A stretch of 64,000 nt of DNA from Vitis vinifera (GCF_030704535.1 NC_081818.1:819001-883000); one strand, 5' to 3'. Numbered from the stretch's first letter, positions 26,501 to 38,181 are shown. Notes: a model not told the origin generated them from the letters alone. Translations and numbers: made by a program.

Positions 26501-29500
26501 AGGAACATTTGGAATAGATGAGAAGCAGAAACCAAAGCATGTGTGGGCATGTATACTTAATACAAACGAATTCTAAAAATGGAAAAATGAGGCAGTTCAA
26601 AAAATAAATAATGCAACTTGTTCATAGAAGTGGCAGGGCAACTACCAACAATATAATGGATTTACCCTGCGTAATTGAAGGGGAGCCGAATTCAGCCAAT
26701 CAAGTTGAGATGGAAACTCAGGCACAGTAGTAGCATTTCCCCTTACACAGTGAAAGATGACACTTTCAGAACAGATTTGGCAAAAAATTAACATAGAAAA
26801 TTATAATGTAAAATCTGCCATAAAAGGGAAAAAGAAGAGGAGAAAGACGATGATAATTTAATTTCTAAACTTCTGATCATGTGTGTTTATGCAGTTTTCT
26901 GAAAAAAAAAAAGATGTAAAGAGGAGAACATCTGAATTACCTGCTTTCCAAATCAGATATATAGTTCACAAATTGTTGGATTCTTCCAGTTTGAGATTCC
27001 CCTATAACCATTACAAAGCAGATGAGATTTTATTCTTGTTTCAGTTATGCTTATGAGATCATTAAAACTTAAGGAAAATGGATGCATACTGTCAACAGAA
27101 CCATGATTTTCAAAATAAACTGTCCCTGATTTATGCAAAGACATATTGCTGGGAACATGAAAGTAAAAAAGATAGAAGAAGAAATAAAGTAGTGAAAACA
27201 AAAAAGCACAAAGGAAAAGAAGATAGAAGTGACCATATGAAACAATTTGATGGAAAATATCATTACCTTCATTCTTTCCAAAAGTAGGACGATTGACTCC
27301 AAACAATAAATTCCAAATAGCTTTAGGAGATGCATATTGCATTGCCTGCAAAGGCATAGCAGTTCCACATACATACAAGAAATAAAGAAAATTAACATCA
27401 AACATATCACTTCACATATTTATACTAACTCAATATTACAAGTCTGAGGTCAACATGAATTTAGAATACACAAATCTTCCATTCAATTATGTGTAGTACT
27501 ACCTTCCAGTTTGAGACAGCAAATGCAAGACAAGAGAGAGCAATGCCCAAACTTCCATATCTCACCATATCTCGCCGTGAACCCTGCAACCTGTCCATAA
27601 ATTATTTCTGCAACCTCAAGCTAATGCTCCTCAACTAAATTAACTACTAATTTCTTCTTATCATGCTGCTTTAGATGTCAAAGTAGTTCATATAAAATAA
27701 TATAACCCGTATGTAACAAGTGCATGATTTTCTTTCCAGAGATGGTTATCTAATGGAATCTATCTGAAAAGTATGAAAAGGAAAGGGAAGATGGCTCTTA
27801 TTTTAGTTGTTCTACACACAGTACTGGTTTAGTATAGTTACATTATAAACTGTTCTTCAGTATTTCCATTTGAAAACCAGATGGTCTAGTCTTTGTAAAC
27901 AAAAATCACCAGAATTTTTTTTTTTTTTTGTATTTTTGCTTATAAGGTGACCAATTCCCAGAAACCTATGGTTGGTTCAAAACAATGCCATTTAACAAGG
28001 TCCACTTAAATATTTGTCAAATTACCAAGCGATTTTGAACATGATAATGGAGTTGCTTTAGTAAAACAACTTGGCATCCCAATTTCAATGCTCCAATATA
28101 TTAGAAGATCAATCGTGATACTTGAATAAAAATTAACCAGATTGATCCAAAAGGAAGAGAGAATCGGTTTAGTAGGACTTGAACACTGACTAGATAGGAA
28201 TAGGAATCTCAAATCCACAATATTAATTTATTCTACAGTCATGGACCTTATTAGATCTTTTAGATGAGATGTTCCACATAGTTTAATTGTGGTCCATATT
28301 TCATTTTCCTTCTTCCTCTTCTTATTTTTTTTATTTTTTTATTTTTATTTTGTTAATTTTATAATTTAAATTTCTATTTTCATTTTCAATTTTAAAGATT
28401 TTTTGGTTTAGTTTTTCCTGTATTCTGATTCCAGATTTGTTCCCCCTTATGGTTCTTTCAATAAATTGATTTATAAACATCAGCTTCAGAATTACTCAAC
28501 CTCCAAATCCCCATAAAACTAGAAACCACCAAGAAAAGCAACATAAGCAATATGGCATTGGCTGTTAAATTTCAGACTTGAGTTACTGAATGAAAAAATA
28601 TCAAATTAAAATATTAAAATGAAATTTAAGTAATAGGAAATATGGACAATGTGGTTAATCAAAATATACGGGAGCTTTTTTGATAACTGTCTTACCCCGC
28701 AATTGAGAGGACCCCACCACCATCAGAGTTTGTTTCCTGGATTGATACACTTTCTGCTCCTTCTTTAAGCACTTCAGGTGAAGTTTGTTCAAAAGAATTA
28801 ATATACTGAGATCCCTGTATCTTCTCATCTGCAATGGTTTATCTCCATCAAATCTCATGGTACCAGAAGACAAATAATCTTAAACATCAGTTAATAAAGA
28901 ATTTCTATAAGAATAAAACCATTACCACTAAATGGAACCTTTTGGCCTGTAATCTAATTAAATTATAAACTAAGAAGTAAAGAATCAATTAATTGACATG
29001 AAGAAAATTACTTTAGCACCAAATAGGAGAGAAACTTCCATTATTTAGAGCACCCATTACACAAAAAAATGGTTCTTACTTGTAGTTGTTTAAGAAATGG
29101 AATAGATTGTAACTTCACCATTCTACATTATCAATGGTACAAAAGGTACACTTGTAGTATATTCTTAGGACTACATACTAGGGCAATCAGAGCCACCAGT
29201 GAGAATATCATGCACTGAAACATTTCCTATCTCCTTTCTGATAAGTGAAGGACCAGCTGCTTTTAGAGTCTCTTCCGGTAATGTAGTTGTCACAGCTATA
29301 CATCTGCAAGCAGCAAAGAAGAACAGAAACCTTATCAATCAGCAGCAAGGAGAAAAAAAACAAACAACAGAAGGCATAAGAGGCACCCAAATGACTAGTT
29401 TGTGATATGGAAACAAGGAAAAAAAGGAACCTTAACTCAGACTTGAATGTCAAGACATACATGCAAATGTTTTCCTTATCTGGTTTAACTCATACAAGTA

Positions 29501-31645
29501 TCAAGGAGAGAAAACAAAAATAGAAATACCAGTCACCCAAATGGTTAGGGTGGATAAAGAAATACCAAGGAAAGGAAAAAACTCCAAAATGGATGCATAT
29601 GTCAAGAAGCTCACAATGCCATTTTCTATACTTGGTTTGACACATTTACATTTAATAAATAAATATCTTATAAGCACCAAATAAAAACAAAGAAGTGCAT
29701 ATAATATGAGCATATTACCTCATTTGTGCAGCCTTGGCAGCTTGTACTCCAGCTAGTGCATCTTCAATTACAATACACTAGGAATGATAGGCATGAAGAT
29801 CGTTTATTAAGATTAGTAAAATTCTAAATTTGCTTATGAACACAAAGGGATAGCTATTAAGATATTGGGAACAGGCATACATACCTCACCAGGGGGCACA
29901 TCCAAGATCTTTGATGCCGCTAAAAAAATATCTGGTGCAGGTTTCAAATTCTCAAATGCATCTGCTGATACAATAGCATCGAACCTGATAAAAATAGACT
30001 GCAAAATAATAAGATCAAGAAACATCTTATGTAGTTAAGAAGGCCAATGACCATCTTAAAATACACAATTTTATTGAGCAAATAGATGTTTCACTGCCCA
30101 TCATTGGGTAGACAACCAAAAAGGATAAATTAGCAACAAGAGTGCTTGGAAGAGGTTCTTTAACCTGAGAAGCATAGCACATGATTAAGTTAGCTTACAT
30201 TGACAATGGTAGACCTGCAGCAGCTAAATTTGCATCAACCTTGATGCGGTCAGCACTAGATGCAACTGCAACTTTTAGGCCATTGCTTTTACACTGTTGA
30301 ATAGCAGTACCATGTTATATTATCACCCAATGCAGCAGCAGGAAATTAACACTATTTCACAAGAGTCATTGGCTTATGTACCTGATTAATGAGTTCAAGG
30401 GCACCTGGGAATCCTATTCCAGAATTTGGTTTTGCATACTAAAAGAACAAGAAACTTGGCAGTTAGGAACAATCAAATAGTAGCACCATGTGAACAAAAT
30501 TTCTCATTGCATCATATATCTACAACCACCTTCTCTAGATATATCTCAAAGAACCTTTTCTTTGCTGCCTCAGGATCGAACCCCTTAACTCCCTTAACAG
30601 AAGCAACACCTCCTAAAAAATTAGCTTCACCTGAACATTTGTGTGAAAAAAAGTACCAAAATATTTCATGTCAAAAGCCTTTAGTGTGCAGCTCATCGTT
30701 CATCTATTTAACCACTTCCATGAAAACAGAAAATAGATTTAGCTATCTTGAAACTGACCCTCTCCAATCAGATTGCCAAATCACAATTTCTATTGGGTTG
30801 TTCCTCAAAAATGCAAAATTTTGATTACCGAACTCATGCCAGTGGGATTCACAACTATGATTGGCACAAGAGATCAAAACGTTTGCCTTTGTGGTTTATT
30901 CAGTATGTTCCCAAACTCACACCAAATTTTTTAAGACTTACATACACTTTCAACTTTTCCTACACAATTCCGTAGTTCTTTGTAGTGTGTCATCTTGAGA
31001 AAAAGGATTAGACTTTAGAGCCCACTATTGGTAAAAATAATATCAAATTGATGGATTCTAGTCAACCAAACAAATCAATAATTACAATTGATTTCTACAC
31101 AAGCCAATCCCTTCTATTACTGTTATCATTTCCAATTGTTGAATGCCATACAACACAAATGTAATCTATTGGAAAGCAAATAAGCCCCTTTCATGAAACA
31201 CCCAAGTAAAATAATGGCCATAATTTTCAAAGCATTCTCGGATTTTCTAACTATGATGAATCAAATTAGCCCCCAAATAGCAAAGAGACTCAAATTTCTT
31301 ACCAGTCCCCATGAAGGGCACGAAATCCTCAGTCGTTACTTGCACACCCATTTCATGGAACACGTCGACTCCAGCCCTTCTAGAAGGTTCTTCACTGTTA
31401 CAGAGCACGCCATCCATGTCAAACAACACAGCAGACACTTTCCCCCACTGGGACTTCCCAGTTTCTGGAACATTCTTCTCCTCAAGCTTCACACAGGCCT
31501 TGGGCGCCGCCGTCCTCCGGTGGCGGAGGGACACGTGGCGAGAGGAGAGCCTTCGGATGAGAGAAAGTGGGGTTGAGATCGACGGTGGCGGGAAGATGAA
31601 AGGGGTGGTGTGGTGGCGCTGAGAAGATGAGAGTCTCAGTGCCAT
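14943..31645 (-). CDS. SOQ1: SOQ1 (suppressor of quenching 1), chloroplast HAD-thioredoxin-NHL protein, 28 exons
   Basis: Exons from the 5' end: 31645-31303, 30630-30530, 30438-30382, 30293-30199, 29984-29885, 29777-29719, 29303-29179, 28828-28696, 27590-27503, 27345-27267, 27001-26941, 26741-26666, 26212-26102, 25163-25068, 24636-24514, 23715-23518, 21229-21125, 20966-20902, 20366-20273, 20145-19988, 19444-19395, 19295-19174, 19009-18902, 18425-18333, 17654-17618, 16421-16174, 15996-15847, 15104-14943. All phases agree and give 1078 residues (Arabidopsis SOQ1 about 1055). In order: Ser/Arg-rich transit peptide; HAD domain (FDMDGVLC with D76 and D78, VASS at 177-180, K213, ED at 237-238); membrane span about 348-364; thioredoxin-like domain with C455-I-N-C458; NHL propeller repeats ([28 protein letters not shown]); C-terminal domain. 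SOQ1 sits in thylakoids, with its thioredoxin and NHL parts in the lumen, and prevents slow antenna quenching (qH) acting through the lipocalin LCNP (family knowledge). The exon 19 donor is GC, not GT. The gene looks intact. Confidence 0.96.
16747..16866. mobile_element. Short foldback MITE in a SOQ1 intron
   Basis: The left end GTGTGTTTGGAAGTGATT is matched in inverse by the right end AATTACTACCAAACGGACTC. The interior is ~120 bases of AT-rich, partly self-complementary sequence. It lies between exons 25 and 26 of SOQ1 and is likely removed by splicing. Similar ends occur at 43131 and 48309 in this window. Confidence 0.5.
20271..20272 (-). other. GC splice donor of SOQ1 intron 19
   Basis: Exon 19 ends ACTCAG and the intron begins GCAAGA, a known GC-AG intron form with an otherwise strong consensus. 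Using it joins GATQ to LLNSPWDV in frame, as in SOQ1 homologues. No GT donor nearby gives this junction. Confidence 0.85.
21230..23517 (-). other. Large SOQ1 intron 16 (2.3 kb), probably enlarged by insertion
   Basis: This intron is about twice as long as the next largest SOQ1 introns. It holds no recognisable coding sequence on either strand. Near 23085-23115 there is a C-rich tract after 'aacacctattcaacacc', a wording often seen in plant LTR-element leaders, so an old retroelement fragment within about 21400-23150 is possible but unproven. A (GA)15 tract abuts the donor. Confidence 0.4.
23483..23512. repeat. (AG)15 microsatellite next to a splice donor
   Basis: An uninterrupted AG repeat on the plus strand reads as CT on the SOQ1 strand and begins directly behind the first six bases (GTAGGC) of intron 16. 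Length change here could affect donor strength. Confidence 0.9.
25295..25316. repeat. (AC)11 microsatellite in a SOQ1 intron
   Basis: A pure AC run lies in the intron between exons 13 and 14 and is followed by a single T interruption. It is a likely polymorphic marker only. Confidence 0.9.
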
Positions 31646-33082
31646 GGCTGTGGTTTGGAGGTGAACTGATTTTCTGTTATTTGTGGCGGGGAGGTTTTGA
31701 TTATATTGGGCCTGGAAGGCCCAAAATACCCTTGATCTTGGGCTTAACGTATGGTGAATTGTGCACTAGAGTGGGGTCATTTTGGAAATTTTGTATGGGA
31801 GGGAAATGAAAATAGGTGATTTATCCACTTTGCAACAATTTTTTTTTTCTTTCAAATTTTGTTGGCATTGATCAGGGGCTTTTAATGGGCCTAGTTCATT
31901 TGGATTGATTGGGCTGGTCTGACTAAACCCATTGTGATATATTTGATGTAGGGTTTGGGTTCAAAATCCACCTCGGTCTCTCTCTATGGTATATATGATA
32001 TTTTATAAAATTAAAAATATTTATATAATAAAATTATTTAATATAAAATTACATATAATTAAATATTACTTATATTTAAATTGGACCTTAAGTAGCTTTT
32101 AGATATTTAAAAAAAAAAAAATCATTTTAAGAAATAATTAAAAATATGAAGAATGGACAATTTCTTTTTACATTATACACAAAAAAAAAAACAATTTTTT
32201 ATATTTGAATTTGTAAATAGAATTTTATTTTTGAAAACAACAAAAATATGAAAATGGTTTTAAAAAAACCCTAACATTTTAGGGTTAATTTCATGCATTT
32301 TTTTTGAGGTTTGGGCCAAACACATTAAGAAATTATTAATTTAAAATTTCATCAAATACTTCATATTCATTTCTCGTTATTTTCACCAACTTCATTTCGA
32401 TTTAAAATAAAAGAGGTATTTAATAAAATTTCATTGTAAGTGGAATTTATTCGGTATTTTATTTTACAATAACAACCATTGAGGACACTCTTTTTTCCAA
32501 TAAATTGGTGAGCCATTTGTCACATGAAGTTTTACAAAAATCAAAATTTTTATTCAAGAAGTGGGGGAAAGTCCAGTCACTTACCACTACGAACCAGGGC
32601 TCACCTTATTGTGCAAATCATCATCTTCAACCCAAAAACTTTCAAAATGAATTCATTGCAAGCTGCACTTGACAGATGCCCCAATACTTCATCAAGATTA
32701 TATATTCTCATTGGGATCCTATCATCTACCAATCAGCATGTTATCAATCCAATATGCCGATGCTGTTTGCTGCTAATAGCTCTTACTTTTTGAACCCTAA
32801 AATGGGATCATCATCAAAGTTCATTATGATTATGTTTGATTTTCAAAGACACTAACAGAAGAAAATCATAATAATAATAATAATAAAACAATTTTATCTT
32901 AAAATTAGTTAAAAACTTATGTATTTTTAAATTATTTAATTTTTATATTAAAAAGTTAAATTAATTTAAACGAGTTTGAAGCAGCATTCCTTTTTTTTCT
33001 ACTTTTTCTTTTTAATTTTTTCCTCTTATATTTTCTCTCAAATTTTCTGAGATACAAAGATAACCTATAAGAAATTTCCTAG
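31646..33082. other. Intergenic region between SOQ1 start and the secreted-peptide gene
   Basis: The first ~150 bases to the right of the SOQ1 ATG would be its leader and core promoter; I see no clear TATA box. From 31980 to 33000 the DNA is AT-rich with A and T runs and an (ATA)n stretch near 32867-32885. A frame at 32524-32793 has no recognisable feature. Confidence 0.5.
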
Positions 33083-33089
33083 TATAAAA
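33083..33089 (+). promoter_or_regulatory. TATA box of the secreted-peptide gene
   Basis: TATAAAA stands 91 bases before the ATG at 33174 and 364 before the ATG at 33447. That fits a transcript that starts near 33115 and includes the upstream exon. Confidence 0.4.
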
Positions 33090-33173
33090 ACAAAAAACTT
33101 TCCATCATATTCCCATGTTTTATCCATTTGTAACCTATCACTTCATAATTACTTCCATTGAGGCCTTCAAGTT

Positions 33174-33327
33174 ATGGCTTCTCCACTACATGTTCATATT
33201 CTTAGTGCCCACGTTGTCTCTCATCTTCATGCTGATCATGATGAAGTGAAGAAACTACTCTTCTATAAATTCTCTCCCTCCAATCCGCCAGCTTCATCAA
33301 TCAGCTTTGAGGAAGGACCATCATCAG
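33174..33327 (+). other. Upstream exon in frame with the secreted-peptide gene
   Basis: An open frame from the ATG at 33174 runs to a good donor (CATCAG|GTATGT, intron from 33328). A matching acceptor (TTTTACAG|ACAT) lies at 33426. Splicing out the 99-base intron keeps the frame and joins it to the downstream start with no stop. That would add about 58 residues before the signal peptide. Either this is translated leader sequence upstream of the true start, or a real N-terminal extension. The signal peptide at the downstream methionine favours the first. Confidence 0.45.
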
Positions 33328-33446
33328 GTATGTTGAGAGTAATTGAGACACTTAGCTTTATTTAAAAAGTGTTTTTAAACCGTTTCTGAGAACTGTTCTC
33401 TAATTGTCTTGCCATTGATTTTACAGACATTTTCTCAACAGTGAAA

Positions 33447-33758
33447 ATGAAGACGGCGATCATTACTGTTTTCGTCATCAGTTCAATGTTGTTTTGTCTT
33501 CAAGCGGACGCCAGACGGCTTATGCTCGAGGAGGTGAAGAGGGCCAGAGGCGAAACCGATGTTAAACCAAGCCTTGTTCCTGCAAAATCAGGCATGAATG
33601 GTAATGGGATGACTGCTGACCAGGTTAACAGCAACAGCGAAGAAAAGAATGAGAGCGATGAAGCTTCTAATGGTCAAGGATCGTCGGCTTCCGGCTCAAC
33701 TCACCATTTCTACCCTGATGAGCCCCCTCGTCATGGACACCAAACTTTAATTCCATAA
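33447..33758 (+). CDS. Small secreted peptide precursor, family not recognised
   Basis: The frame encodes 103 residues. It opens with MKTAIITVFVISSMLFCL followed by QADARR, a clear signal peptide with a cleavage site near ADA. The middle is hydrophilic and rich in N, S, E and G with no cysteine. The C terminus is distinct: STHHFYPDEPPRHGHQTLIP. This layout (secretion signal, variable acidic linker, short basic/His/Pro-rich tail) is that of plant peptide-hormone precursors, where the tail is cut out as the active peptide. It does not match the CLE, CEP, PIP, RGF or PSY consensus closely enough for me to name it. The PPR gene converges on it from the right, with about 195 bases between the stops. 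Confidence 0.6.
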   Translation: MKTAIITVFVISSMLFCLQADARRLMLEEVKRARGETDVKPSLVPAKSGMNGNGMTADQVNSNSEEKNESDEASNGQGSSASGSTHHFYPDEPPRHGHQTLIP

Positions 33759-33953
33759 AATCCATATGTACGTTGAATGTGTTTCTTAGCTGCTGGAATT
33801 GTACTATGTTTTGTGTATGATATGTCATGGGGGTTGGGCCTTTAGGCCACTTTGTTTGTTTGTCAAAAACTAGATGAAAATAAAAGCCCCTATTGCGTGT
33901 TTTAGTATTGATTGGTTGAGTACTTCTGGCATATGCGGTTTCTGCTTAAATTT

Positions 33954-35972
33954 TCACCAGAAATCCTTACATGAACACGCCCCATTTCTGAAATGATGAT
34001 ACCTGATACGGTCCCTCACTATGATTTCTCGGTTATACACTTGCGAGATAAGCTTGGTTGCAGAATGGCAGTCCTCACACACCCTTAGGTTCTTCACTAT
34101 TCGGATGGTTGTTCCTGGGCTTGTGTTGATTAGGCCAAAACCAATGGCAAGCTTTTCGCTATGCTGCCAAACTGCGGTCTCCTTCTCTTCTTCGTCAATA
34201 TCGAACAAAACTTGAGACGGGTCCGGTTCATAGCCTTCCATCTGCAGCCTTTCCTTGACCTTGTCCAGCATTTGGTAGATGTCCTTCACTTGAGGGTGTG
34301 AGCCATCCCCAATTATGAACTTGTGGACCTCGCCTCGGCCTAAGTCGATAATGCTGGTTCCAGGAGTTGTCTTTATTCCCCTTTCCTTCATCAGTTTTCG
34401 CACTTCTCCTACTTCTTCCCACCTTCCGGCCTTTGCATAGATGTTTGATAATAATGTGTAGCGGCCGCTGTTCTGCGGCTCGAGCTCGAGTAAAATCTTC
34501 CCCACTCTTTCACCCAATTCGACATTTCCATGCTTCCTGCAAGCCCCCAGGAGTGCTCCCCAAACTGCTGGAGTAGGCTCAGTTGGGATTGAGCTTACGA
34601 CCTTCTCCGCCTCTGTTAAGAGCCCAGCCCTTCCTAGAAGGTCTACAATGCAGCCATAATGCTCAATTTGGGGCTCAACCCCATACTCTTTTCTCATTGA
34701 ATTGAAAATTGTTAGGCCTTTTTGGACCAAACCTCCATGAGCACAAGCATTCAGGACCCCCACAAAGGTGATTTCATTCGGGTTTATGTCCATTTTTGAG
34801 AAGAGGTCGATGGCATCCTCAGCCCGACCGTGCATAGCCAGCCCCCCGATCATGGCATTCCAAGAGGAGACTTCTTTGTTTGACATCTTCTCAAAAACCT
34901 CCCATGCTAGGTCGATTCGCCCGCATTTTGCATACATGTCCACCAAAGAAGTACCCAGCACTCCATCCAGTTGAATGGAGTTCCTCTTCGCATAAGTATG
35001 AATCCATCTTCCTTGATCAAGTGCTCCCAAATTAGCACAAGCAGACAGCACACTAGGAAGCACAAATTTTCTTGGCCTAATTTTCTCTTTCTGCATTTGA
35101 TGAAAAATTTCCAGGGCCTCCATGAAACACCCTTCTTGAATATAACCATCAATCATGGCACTCCAAGATATCTCATCCCTTTCCTTCATCTCATCAAAAA
35201 ACTCCCTAGCAACTTCCACCATGCCACATCTAGAAAAGCCGCTAATCATCGCGTTCCAAGTACTGATCATACTCCTATCTGGCATACCTTCAAACAACTC
35301 TCTAGCTGCTTCAACTTCTCCAAATCTCAAGTACCCATCAATCATAGCATTCCAACAAACAGCATCCACTTCCCCACCCTTATCATCAAGAATTCGCCGT
35401 GCCTCCACCAAGCGTCCAAATGATGCATACATCCTAATCGCTGAGCTCAATATGTGTCCATCTCCACCAAGGCCATGTTTCACCAAATGGGCATGGACTT
35501 GAACCCCCTCTGCCACCACCCCGGCGTCGCTGCAGGCCTTGAGCACTGCAGGATATGTGTACTTATTAGGCCTAAAGTGTGCAACCATCATCTCATAATA
35601 CAGTAAGATGGCCTTAAAGGGCTCATTGTTCTCAATACACACCTTGATCATACAATTCCACAAAAAAACATTCGGTTTCCGCACAAAGTCGAACACTCTC
35701 AACGAACTCTCAAAGCTGAGATATCGATTAGTACTTACATTTGCATAGGATTTTACTAAGGAGCCTGCGATGTAGCTGTCTTGGAGGTGGCCAGTCCTTA
35801 GTATAAGTGCATGGGCTTGCTTGAGATGGTGAAGAGAAGTTGTGCATTGGGTGTTGAGGAGATGTAAGATTGCTTTGTGGGAGAGTTTAGAGGTCTCTGT
35901 GGAGTGGCCGTTTGGAATCAGATGATGATGATGATAGGGAGCTTCTGTGGCTGTAGTTGCAGTTGAGCTCAT
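33954..35972 (-). CDS. PLS-DYW pentatricopeptide repeat protein (probable organelle RNA editing factor)
   Basis: One uninterrupted frame of 672 residues. Tandem PPR motifs of P, L and S type run from about residue 60 to 500 (for example CWNAMIDGYLRFGEVEAARE, SWSAMIDGYIQEGCFMEALE, SWNAMIGGLAMHGRAEDAID). E and E+ motifs follow, then a C-terminal DYW deaminase domain. The latter keeps the zinc-site signature HSEKLA (HxE) and CEDCH (CxxC), and CSCKDFW ends it, so the last triplet is DFW rather than DYW. Proteins of this class bind organelle transcripts and convert C to U. The N terminus is Ser/Thr/His-rich, and organelle targeting is inferred. It resembles the At5g48910/At5g66520 type, but I cannot assign an orthologue or target site. 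Several frames on the opposite strand are shadows. Confidence 0.94.
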   Translation of the reverse strand: MSSTATTATEAPYHHHHLIPNGHSTETSKLSHKAILHLLNTQCTTSLHHLKQAHALILRTGHLQDSYIAGSLVKSYANVSTNRYLSFESSLRVFDFVRKPNVFLWNCMIKVCIENNEPFKAILLYYEMMVAHFRPNKYTYPAVLKACSDAGVVAEGVQVHAHLVKHGLGGDGHILSSAIRMYASFGRLVEARRILDDKGGEVDAVCWNAMIDGYLRFGEVEAARELFEGMPDRSMISTWNAMISGFSRCGMVEVAREFFDEMKERDEISWSAMIDGYIQEGCFMEALEIFHQMQKEKIRPRKFVLPSVLSACANLGALDQGRWIHTYAKRNSIQLDGVLGTSLVDMYAKCGRIDLAWEVFEKMSNKEVSSWNAMIGGLAMHGRAEDAIDLFSKMDINPNEITFVGVLNACAHGGLVQKGLTIFNSMRKEYGVEPQIEHYGCIVDLLGRAGLLTEAEKVVSSIPTEPTPAVWGALLGACRKHGNVELGERVGKILLELEPQNSGRYTLLSNIYAKAGRWEEVGEVRKLMKERGIKTTPGTSIIDLGRGEVHKFIIGDGSHPQVKDIYQMLDKVKERLQMEGYEPDPSQVLFDIDEEEKETAVWQHSEKLAIGFGLINTSPGTTIRIVKNLRVCEDCHSATKLISQVYNREIIVRDRIRYHHFRNGACSCKDFW

Positions 35973-38181
35973 CCTTTTTCTGATAGTCTGTAGCGGCCAA
36001 GGATCTTAAATAGGGGATTTTGAAGCTGGCCTCAGCTTCATGGGCTATGAATCATGTTGGGCCGTTTGGGGTTTTTAGTCTTCATTCTTAACTAATTTGA
36101 AAACGGTTTTCAAAAATAATCTTGAAAAACAATATTTGAGAATGGTTTTTGAAAATTATTGAATGATTTGTTAAATAAAAGTCGGTTTAAAAATCTGAAA
36201 TGTTTTTAACCTGTATTCAATCTTTTTAAATATGTTTTGAAAATAACTTGTTATATATAATTCTTTATTTTTAATCATTTTTCATATTTATATAATTATT
36301 TTTTTAAAGCAGATCTCAAAAATGGGTTACAACAAAGGAAACAATTCAAAAAAATCCTCAAAAACCACCTTGTTTTTTTATTTCTTGTTAATGAATGCTT
36401 TTCCCAAAAAAAAAATTCTAAAGAATAGAAAACTGTTTTTGAAAACTATTACCAAATAAGTTCTTATTTTAATTTTTTTTTTACTAAATAGAGCAAAATT
36501 TCAAAAAATAATTTTAAAGAAATTAAAAATTATTTGAAAATATATAGCAATGTATGTCACATGTAAGTAGTGTCTTGAAAAGTTTCATAAAAAACATTTG
36601 ACTTTAGCATTTATATCAAAATTATGTCTTAGGACACATATTTTTTATATTTATCCTAAAAACTTAATTCTAAGCTTTTAAAAATTTATGTGGGACGGAC
36701 CATCATTCCTTACATTGTACAAAGTGTTAATATTGGTACACATGAATATATTTTTGGAATTATAACTTATATAAATTTTAATAAAAATTCGTAAAAATAG
36801 TAAAATAATATCTAGAAATAATTTAGAAGTGTTTTAGAAATGAGAGAATATTAAAAAGTGGAAAATAAATGAGAAAACAAAAATAAAAAATGATTGTGTG
36901 GAATTTAGGCTGAAAGTATAGTTTCATATGCCTTCAAAGTGCCCCAAAGTACACTTTTGGACAATGCTAAACTCCAAAGGGTATTTGGTTATTTCATTTA
37001 GGGTTATTTTTGTCCTAAAAAAAATCTTAATTCAGGTGGATGTACAAAGGTATTTGAGGATGTAAGTATAACTATTCATTAAATATCTTTCAAACTGCAT
37101 GTAACATATAGTTGTTTTTTCATAAATAAGTTATATATTATTATTGAATACATTAATTTAGTAAAAATGAATACTCAATTAATAATAGATTAAGTTAATT
37201 ATTCTTTTGATATTTGATGTTTTTCATAAAATATATTAATTCTTTTAACATTAAAGTGTCATAAATACTAATTATTAATCTAATTAAAATATTAAATAAA
37301 TAAAAATTTAAATATCTTTCAAATGCATGTATTGTAATAGCCTTTTCATAAATAAGCAAGTTCTTAACTATTACTTTTTTTTTTTTTTGAAAAAATTAGC
37401 AAAAGCAAGAACCCATTTAATAATTTACTTATATTATTTATTATATGCAAATTTATAAATTTTAAAAAGTTGGGGAACACTAGTGGCCACGAGGATGGGA
37501 AACTTATACCTATAATAGGGATTTTCTTTCCCAGACCCACCTTTTTTTAAGATAGGTAATAAGGTAGGGATGAGGGAAAAAATTACAAGCATGAACAAGG
37601 ATGAGAGAGCCCTCTTCGATATCATTTCGTTCCATTGTATACTTCCCTGACTTGGTTCCTTTATTATAAATAGTTGATTACTCATGGTTTGAGATTGAAC
37701 CATGATTAACCCTACCCAATGATGACTTAATTTTAGCTCTTGTACCAATTATGACATTTGTTACTTTAGGATTGGCACACTAGACCGTTGCCTCGAAAAT
37801 TCAAGGTAGGATCACATCTGTCTTAGATGTCTAGCCTCACTTAGTTTGACCTAGGATGTTGGGAAAATAATTTATTTTTCATACTTTTTTATCATTTAAC
37901 TCCCTTTAAATAAGTAGGATTACAAAAATTTCCCAAAATATATAACCATACATATCCAACTCCAATGTATTCAAATTTGTTGAGTGTATGCCTAGAAATC
38001 ATTTATATATATATTTAATGTCATATGATATATTAGGATATTTTTGGATTCTTGTAATAAAAGCTTACCATATTGTAATCACAGTAATAAAAGACATGAC
38101 AATTCATAATGATTCACACTTGAACCTTCTCAATTCAATTAAATTCCTTGTTTTCAAACATTGCGCTCGTCATTTCTCCAA
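35973..38181. other. Intergenic region between PPR and B3 genes
   Basis: AT-rich DNA with one MITE-like block (36100-36466) and otherwise no gene I can support. Around 37440-37860 the composition changes and a 104-codon frame exists on the minus strand, but it has no known domain. It may be a remnant of a dispersed repeat. Confidence 0.45.
36100..36466. mobile_element. MITE-like element, family shared with 44387, 47809 and 58551
   Basis: The block opens with 'aaaacggttttcaaaaata' words and closes with 'aaaactattaccaaataag'. It carries the internal landmarks 'ctttatttttaatcattttt' and 'catatttatataattatttt', seen again at about 47955-47995 and 58710-58750. It is non-coding and about 370 bases long. 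Boundaries are approximate. Confidence 0.45.

Noticed and set aside
26953-27410. Minus-strand frames of 150 and 113 codons and a plus-strand frame of 69
   Set aside because: They run through SOQ1 introns and out-of-phase exon parts. The SOQ1 exons 10 and 11 explain the conserved residues.
34021-35502. Several plus-strand frames of 64-150 codons
   Set aside because: They lie inside the PPR coding sequence on its opposite strand and are shadows of it.
37434-37748. 104-codon minus-strand frame
   Set aside because: No recognisable domain, and the sequence looks repeat-derived.
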